DNA of 55,292 nt, from positions 1-55,292 of the forward strand of contig JAUNGU010000005.1 of the NCBI GenBank assembly GCA_030524315.1, read 5' to 3'. The translations under genes were made by a program, and so were the position numbers. Shown here piece by piece: positions 50,611 through 55,292 of this stretch. The stretch's first letter is position 1; every line of letters begins with the position of its first letter. The notes beneath the pieces are model-generated. The model was not told the origin of the DNA. It saw only the letters and a program-made list of their open reading frames with translations, and did not search any database. This DNA is from Peptococcaceae bacterium (lineage in GTDB: Bacteria > Bacillota > Peptococcia > Peptococcales > Peptococcaceae).

Positions 50611-50661
50611 TCCCGCACCTGTGCTATAATAAGTGCAGCAATCAGTGAAAGGAGGGCGTGC

Positions 50662-53355
50662 ATGGAACGCCAAAGCCCCGAAGCATTTCTCGAAAAAATC
50701 CATGGCGAGCAGGAAAACGCCGACCGCGGCCAGCTGAAAATTTTCTTTGGCTACGCCGCCGGCGTCGGCAAAACCTACGCCATGCTCCAGGCCGCCCACG
50801 ATGCCAAGCGTCATGGTATTGACGTGGTCTGTGGCTACATCGAGCCCCACGGCCGCCCCGAAACCGAGGCTCTCATCCAGGGACTGGAGGTCATCCCCTA
50901 CCGCCACGTCCAACAGGGTGGCGCCGATATGGTTGAGTTTGATTTGGATGCAGCGCTGGCACGCAAGCCAGCGCTTGTCCTCGTTGATGAGCTGGCGCAC
51001 ACCAATGCCCGCGATTGTCGCCACGCCAAGCGCTATCAGGACGTGGCCGAGCTCCTCAAGGCGGGCATCGACGTCTACACCACCGTCAACGTCCAGCACA
51101 TCGAAAGCCTCAACGACACCGTCGCCTCGATCACCGGCGTGCTCGTGCGTGAGCGCATTCCTGATTCGGTTTTTGACAGCGCCGACCAGGTCATGCTCGT
51201 GGACATTGAGCCCCAGGACCTCATCAACCGCCTCAAAGCGGGCGAGGTCTACAAGCCTGCCCAGGCCGAGCAGGCGCTGGGCCATTTCTTCAGCGTAGAA
51301 AATCTCACCGCCCTGCGCGAAATTGCTCTGCGCCGCTGCGCCGACCGTGTCAATCGCCGCACCCGCGAGAGCTTCATCAAAACCCACAACGACTACTACA
51401 CCGACGAGCACATTCTCGTTTGCCTCTCGTCGTCGCCATCCAACGCCAAGCTCATTCGCACCGCCGCGCGCATGGCCGCCGCCTTCCGCGGCAAGTTCAC
51501 GGCCCTCTTTGTCGAGACGCGAGATTTTTCGGCGATGAGCGAGGAGGATAAGAAGCGGCTCGAGGTCAACACACGCCTGGCCCAGCAGCTCGGCGCCCAA
51601 ATCGAGACCGTCTACGGCGACGACGTGCCCGTGCAAATCGCCGAATTTGCCAAGCTCTCTGCCGTCTCCAAGGTGGTCATCGGCCGCAGCGCCGCCGCGC
51701 CCCAGCGCTTTTTGCGCAGGCCGAGCCTCTCGGAGCGGCTGATCGCCGGTGCGCCGGATCTCGACGTCTACATCATCCCCGACAACAACCAGATCCAGCG
51801 CCGCTACCGGCCGCGTCGCGCCGGTAACGCCGCGCCGGGCTTTTCCGGCGGCGATTTGGCCAAGAGCATCGGCATGCTGGCAGCGGCGACGGTCGTCGGC
51901 GAGGCGCTCTGGCAGTGGGGGTTCATGGATTTCAATATCATCACTGTCTACGTGCTGGCGGTGGTGATCACGGCGATGATCACCGAGCAGCGCATTTACA
52001 GCCTGGTGAGCTCGCTATTGAGCGTCTTTGTCTACAATTTCTTCTTCACCGAGCCGCGCTACACCTTCCACGCCACCGACGACGGCTACCCGATCATCTT
52101 TGTGATCATGTTTGCCGTGGCCTTCCTCACGAGCACCCTGACGGTGCGCATGAAGGATTTCAGTCGGCAGACGGCCAAGTCGGCCTATCGCACGCGCGTC
52201 CTCTTTGACACCAACCAGGCCCTGCAGCAGGCCGACAATCGCGACGAAATCGTCAGTGCCACGGCCCACCAGCTCATCAAGCTCCTCGACAAGGACGTCG
52301 TCTTCTATCTCGCCACCGACGACGGCATCGGCGCTGCCCGCGTCTTTACCGCCACCGGCGCCGGGCGCAACCTTGAGCTCACGACTCAGAACGAGCGCGC
52401 CGTCGCTCTCTGGGTGCGCAAGAACAATAAGCACGCCGGTGCCACCACCGACACCCTCATGAACGCCGCCTGCCTCTATCTGGCGGTGCGCATTGGCGAC
52501 CAGGTCTATGGCGTTGTCGGCATTCATCTGGATGGTGACGCCCCCGACGCCTTCCAAAACAGCATCATGCTCTCGATTCTCGGCGAGTGCGCCCTGGCCA
52601 TGGAAAACGACAAGAACCTCCGCGAAAAGGAAGCCGCCGCAATCCTGGCCAAAAACGAGCAGCTCCGCGCCAATTTGCTGCGCGCGATTTCCCACGACCT
52701 GCGCACGCCGCTGACGTCCATTTCGGGCAACGCCGGTAACCTCCTGGCCAACGGCAATATTTTTGACGAGGCAACGAAAAAGCAGATGTACTCCGACATC
52801 TACGAGGATTCCATGTGGCTCATCAACCTCGTCGAAAACCTCCTCGCCGTCACCCGCATCGAGGAGGGCCGCATGCAGCTGCGCCTCTCTGACGACCTCA
52901 TGGAGGACGTCATCGACGAGGCCCTCAAGCACGTCAGCCGCCAGAAACGCACCCACCCGATTACCGTCGACAACCGCGAGGAGTATCTCCTGGCGCGTAT
53001 GGATGCGCGTCTCATGGTCCAGGTCATCATCAACATCGTCGACAACGCCATCAAATATACCCCTGCCGGGACGCCGATCACCATCACCACGCGGCGTGAG
53101 GGCGATTGGGCCGTTGTCGCCATTGCCGACGCGGGCCCAGGCATCGCCGCCGACGTCAAGCCGCATATTTTCGACATGTTTTACACCGGCGCCAACAAGG
53201 TCGCCGACAGTCGTCGCAGCCTGGGGCTGGGACTCTCGCTGTGCAAATCCATTGTCACCGCCCATCAGGGCAGCATCACCGTCGGCGACAACGTGCCCCA
53301 GGGCACCGTCTTTACCATCAAGATTCCAATAGGGAAGGTGAACATCCATGAATAA
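50662..53355 (+). CDS. kdpD: sensor histidine kinase KdpD
   Basis: The 897-residue protein has the full KdpD layout. An N-terminal KdpD domain (about 20-230) has Walker A GYAAGVGKT (30-38) and DELAHTN. A UspA-like domain (about 245-370) follows, then four close membrane helices (about 400-500), a GAF-like segment (about 520-640), and HisKA with phospho-acceptor His678 in ISHDLRTPLT. The HATPase domain has NIVDNAIKYTP and GLGLSLCK. It senses K+ and turgor and phosphorylates KdpE. A TATAAT at 50625-50630 may add a second promoter before it. AAAGGAGG precedes the ATG. It overlaps kdpE by 8 bases. Confidence 0.96.
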   Translation: MERQSPEAFLEKIHGEQENADRGQLKIFFGYAAGVGKTYAMLQAAHDAKRHGIDVVCGYIEPHGRPETEALIQGLEVIPYRHVQQGGADMVEFDLDAALARKPALVLVDELAHTNARDCRHAKRYQDVAELLKAGIDVYTTVNVQHIESLNDTVASITGVLVRERIPDSVFDSADQVMLVDIEPQDLINRLKAGEVYKPAQAEQALGHFFSVENLTALREIALRRCADRVNRRTRESFIKTHNDYYTDEHILVCLSSSPSNAKLIRTAARMAAAFRGKFTALFVETRDFSAMSEEDKKRLEVNTRLAQQLGAQIETVYGDDVPVQIAEFAKLSAVSKVVIGRSAAAPQRFLRRPSLSERLIAGAPDLDVYIIPDNNQIQRRYRPRRAGNAAPGFSGGDLAKSIGMLAAATVVGEALWQWGFMDFNIITVYVLAVVITAMITEQRIYSLVSSLLSVFVYNFFFTEPRYTFHATDDGYPIIFVIMFAVAFLTSTLTVRMKDFSRQTAKSAYRTRVLFDTNQALQQADNRDEIVSATAHQLIKLLDKDVVFYLATDDGIGAARVFTATGAGRNLELTTQNERAVALWVRKNNKHAGATTDTLMNAACLYLAVRIGDQVYGVVGIHLDGDAPDAFQNSIMLSILGECALAMENDKNLREKEAAAILAKNEQLRANLLRAISHDLRTPLTSISGNAGNLLANGNIFDEATKKQMYSDIYEDSMWLINLVENLLAVTRIEEGRMQLRLSDDLMEDVIDEALKHVSRQKRTHPITVDNREEYLLARMDARLMVQVIINIVDNAIKYTPAGTPITITTRREGDWAVVAIADAGPGIAADVKPHIFDMFYTGANKVADSRRSLGLGLSLCKSIVTAHQGSITVGDNVPQGTVFTIKIPIGKVNIHE

Positions 53356-54043
53356 GCCAGTGGTCCTCGTCGTCGAGGACGATCATTCCGTGAGAAATCT
53401 CATCACCACCACCCTCAAGGCCCACGACTATCGCTACCTCACCGCCGCCAACGGCGCAGATGCGATTCTCGAGGCCTCGAGCCACAATCCCGACGTCGTC
53501 TTTTTGGACCTGGGACTGCCGGACATGGATGGCATCGACATCATCCAAAAAATCCGCTCCTGGTCCACCATGCCCATCATCGTCATCAGCGCCCGCAGCG
53601 AGGACACCGACAAAATCGAAGCCCTCGATGCCGGTGCCGACGACTACCTCACCAAGCCCTTCTCTGTCGAGGAGCTCTTGGCGCGTCTGCGCGTCACCCA
53701 GCGGCGCTTGGCGATGATGGCCACCGACGCCAGCGAGGCCGCCGTCTTTGAAAACGGCGAGCTGCGCATCGACTACGCCGCGGGCTGTGCCTATTTGCAC
53801 GACGCGCCGCTGCATCTGACGCCGATTGAGTACAAGCTGCTCTGCCTGCTCGCGCGCAACGTCGGCAAGGTCCTCACCCACACCTTCATCACCCAGAACA
53901 TTTGGGGCAGCGCCTGGGAAAGCGACATCGCCTCCCTGCGCGTCTATATGGCCACCCTCCGCAAAAAGCTCGAGCAAGGCCCAGACGCCCCTCAATACAT
54001 CCAGACCCACATCGGCGTCGGCTACCGCATGGTGCGTCTGTAG
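53348..54043 (+). CDS. kdpE: response regulator KdpE
   Basis: The 231-residue OmpR/PhoB-type regulator has a receiver domain with acidic pair Asp11-Asp12, phospho-acceptor Asp54 in FLDLGLPD, and the conserved Lys in LTKPFS. A winged-helix DNA-binding domain (about 130-230) follows, with HLTPIEYKLLCLLARN. It activates kdpFABC when phosphorylated; candidate TTTTAAT direct repeats lie before kdpF. Its start lies within kdpD, implying coupled translation. Confidence 0.95.
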   Translation: MNKPVVLVVEDDHSVRNLITTTLKAHDYRYLTAANGADAILEASSHNPDVVFLDLGLPDMDGIDIIQKIRSWSTMPIIVISARSEDTDKIEALDAGADDYLTKPFSVEELLARLRVTQRRLAMMATDASEAAVFENGELRIDYAAGCAYLHDAPLHLTPIEYKLLCLLARNVGKVLTHTFITQNIWGSAWESDIASLRVYMATLRKKLEQGPDAPQYIQTHIGVGYRMVRL

Positions 54044-54055
54044 CGATATCCGCAT

Positions 54056-54081
54056 CCGCTGAGAAACCCTCAGCGGATTTT
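54056..54081 (+). terminator. terminator of the kdp operon
   Basis: ATCCGCTGAG pairs with CTCAGCGGAT and is followed by TTTTTT. Confidence 0.9.
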
Positions 54082-54191
54082 TTGCGCGCGCGAGAAAATT
54101 TTCGCCCTGGCGCGAGAAAGGATGGACAGACGCCCGGCCTTGGTGTATGCTGGAAAAAATAACGATCCATCCGAGAAAGGACGGTGCCACC

Positions 54192-55148
54192 ATGGACGAT
54201 CCAAAAGACACCCTCTCGACAGAACCCGTCGACGCCCCGGCAGAGGACGCCGCAGCAGAAACCACCGACGGCCAGCCGCCAGAAGCCGCCGATGCCGAGG
54301 CCGCGCCGGAGCCGGAACCACTGCCTTGGCCCTGCAAGGACACCATCTGCGAGGACACCCTGACCATCATCCGCGAATATTACCAGCTCAACCTCGAGCC
54401 GCTCTTTTCGGCGATCTCTGAGGACTGCGTCTGGCTGAGCATCGGCAATCTCCTCATCACCGGCGCCAGCGCCATTCGCACCCAGCTCACCGTTGGCTTT
54501 GAAATGCCACCCTTCGATTTGACAGAGCCGGATTTTCGCACCATCGACACCGGCAGCGACGACCAGCTCGTCGTCCTCGGCACCTACTACCTGCATGTGG
54601 CCGAGGAGGAAGAGCTGATCTGCGTGCGCAAGCAGCGCCTCACCTTCTGCTACCGCAAGGAGAAAAAAGGCTACCGCCTCTATCATATGCACGTCTCCAA
54701 CGAAGACAGCGAGCTTGTGGGTGACGAGGTCTTCCCAGCCCAGGTCAGCAAGCAAACCTACGACTACGTGCAGCACCTCCTGCGCACCAAGGAGATGCGC
54801 TCCGGCGATCGCATCCCCGTCAAGGCGCATTCCGGCACCAGCTACATCGATGCCGCCCGCATCCAGTGCATCCGCACCACCGAGCGCACGAGCATCCTGC
54901 ACATGGGCGACGAGCGCCGCACCGTCAGAATCTCCATCAAAGAGCTCGAAAAGGTGCTGCCCGATTATTTTTACCGCGTGCACCGCTGCTACTTCATCAA
55001 CTGCCACTACGTCACCAACATCAAGCGTTACACCGCCACCCTCCTCACCGGCGAAGAAATCCCCGTGCCAAAATGGCGCTACATGGAAGCCCGCGCCGAC
55101 ATTCGCGCCATCATCGAACGGGACAAGTCCGCAGCCGACGACGAGTAG
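54192..55148 (+). CDS. NTF2/SnoaL-like domain protein with C-terminal LytTR DNA-binding domain
   Basis: The protein has 318 residues. Residues 1-40 are an acidic, Ala/Pro/Glu-rich unstructured lead. About 45-175 resembles an NTF2/SnoaL-type cone fold (IREYYQLNLEPLFSAISEDC, then ITGASAIRTQL), a typical small-ligand or enzyme-like domain. About 215-310 is a LytTR domain (YIDAARIQCIRTTER, then FYRVHRCYFINCHYVTNIKR). No receiver domain is present, so it is not a classical response regulator. AAAGGACGG precedes the ATG at 54192. A ligand-sensing role for the N-domain is inference. Confidence 0.8.
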   Translation: MDDPKDTLSTEPVDAPAEDAAAETTDGQPPEAADAEAAPEPEPLPWPCKDTICEDTLTIIREYYQLNLEPLFSAISEDCVWLSIGNLLITGASAIRTQLTVGFEMPPFDLTEPDFRTIDTGSDDQLVVLGTYYLHVAEEEELICVRKQRLTFCYRKEKKGYRLYHMHVSNEDSELVGDEVFPAQVSKQTYDYVQHLLRTKEMRSGDRIPVKAHSGTSYIDAARIQCIRTTERTSILHMGDERRTVRISIKELEKVLPDYFYRVHRCYFINCHYVTNIKRYTATLLTGEEIPVPKWRYMEARADIRAIIERDKSAADDE

Positions 55149-55196
55149 CCAGAATTGCACATTCGGCACAATATATGAGCTATCGGCTGAAAGTTA

Positions 55197-55225
55197 TAGA
55201 CAAGCCCCCTTTGATCGTGTATAAT
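55197..55225 (+). promoter_or_regulatory. promoter of the gene at the right edge
   Basis: TAGACA (55197-55202), 17 bp, TATAAT (55220-55225), 47 bases before the ATG at 55273. Confidence 0.75.
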
Positions 55226-55272
55226 GAGAGAAATAAGCAACCATTTGTACATAACAAAGGAGGGACTTGCAA

Positions 55273-55292
55273 ATGACAGCCATGCACGCCAA
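55273..55292 (+). CDS. start of a gene cut by the window edge
   Basis: ATG at 55273 with AAAGGAGGGA upstream and a good promoter. Only MTAMHA can be read, so no family can be given. Confidence 0.6.

Noticed and set aside
1..55292. tRNA, rRNA, riboswitch, transposase or integrase genes
   Set aside because: None recognised; no cloverleaf-like pattern, conserved riboswitch core, DDE transposase or recombinase motifs were seen.

Overview
The window looks like a chromosomal segment of an anaerobic, Gram-positive-type Firmicute (Clostridia/Eubacteriales-like). The reasons are strong AGGAGG ribosome-binding sites, sigma-A-like promoters, two S-layer-homology (SLH) surface proteins, a reverse rubrerythrin, a 2-hydroxyacyl-CoA dehydratase/activator system, old-yellow-enzyme (OYE) type Fe-S flavoenzymes, and no respiratory genes. 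Most genes are GC-rich, with C or G in third positions. Two blocks are clearly more AT-rich: about 10.24-15.01 kb and about 25.0-31.8 kb. I could not identify the species.

Layout. 0.1-8.7 kb: patatin-like lipase, SLH protein 1 (a G9 tract sits in its promoter spacer), a ThrE-type exporter, a RelB/RelE-like toxin-antitoxin (TA) pair, a nonsense-mutated NAD(P)-binding gene divergent from an HxlR regulator, and a membrane-bound XRE regulator. 8.7-10.2 kb: a DUF4143-type AAA ATPase between two 97-bp direct repeats, each carrying a dyad and a terminator. 10.2-15.0 kb: an AT-rich block with an SLC13 permease (in-frame stop), an alkaline-phosphatase-superfamily (AP) enzyme and a LysR regulator. It is bounded by a 27-bp direct repeat that duplicates the 3' end of a Crp/Fnr gene. 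15.0-18.8 kb: that Crp/Fnr regulator, divergent from a GC-rich paralogue of the AP enzyme, then an unknown gene. 18.8-24.9 kb: a dehydratase subunit, a dehydratase-activator fusion, a nitronate-monooxygenase-like enzyme, a Zn-type macrodomain hydrolase and a beta-hydroxyacid dehydrogenase. 25.0-31.8 kb: an AT-rich cluster of SLC13 permease, OYE A, LysR and OYE B. 31.9-40.8 kb: OhrR-like MarR, AI-2E-family permease, HAD phosphatase, reverse rubrerythrin, ferritin, MATE pump, ArsC/Spx-like protein, FMN-binding lipoprotein, nitroreductase, a 7-alpha-HSDH-like SDR and a TauE-type exporter. 40.9-45.9 kb: SLH protein 2 (frameshifted at a G9 tract), a Phd/RelE-like TA pair between duplicated terminators, and a second DUF4143 ATPase preceded by four 12-bp iterons at exact 33-bp spacing. 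46.0-54.0 kb: kdpFABC-kdpDE. 54.2-55.1 kb: an NTF2/SnoaL-like plus LytTR regulator, then the first bases of another gene.

How the genes may work together. The OYE/SLC13/LysR cluster, the dehydratase-activator operon and the nitronate-monooxygenase-like gene are consistent with anaerobic reduction or dehydration of imported organic acids; the substrate is unknown. The rubrerythrin, ferritin and OhrR-like genes form an oxidative-stress/iron group. Kdp provides high-affinity potassium uptake under its own two-component system.

The most unusual signals are: (1) G9 tracts at phase-variation-prone positions in both SLH genes; (2) a small island duplicating the 3' end of a crp-like gene; (3) two DUF4143 ATPases whose promoters are built from repeated or dyad motifs, one in a direct-repeat-bounded module; (4) the same HxlR-type operator, in identical geometry, upstream of the broken oxidoreductase and of the macrodomain gene; (5) a dehydratase-activator fusion that still carries an internal ribosome-binding site and start codon.
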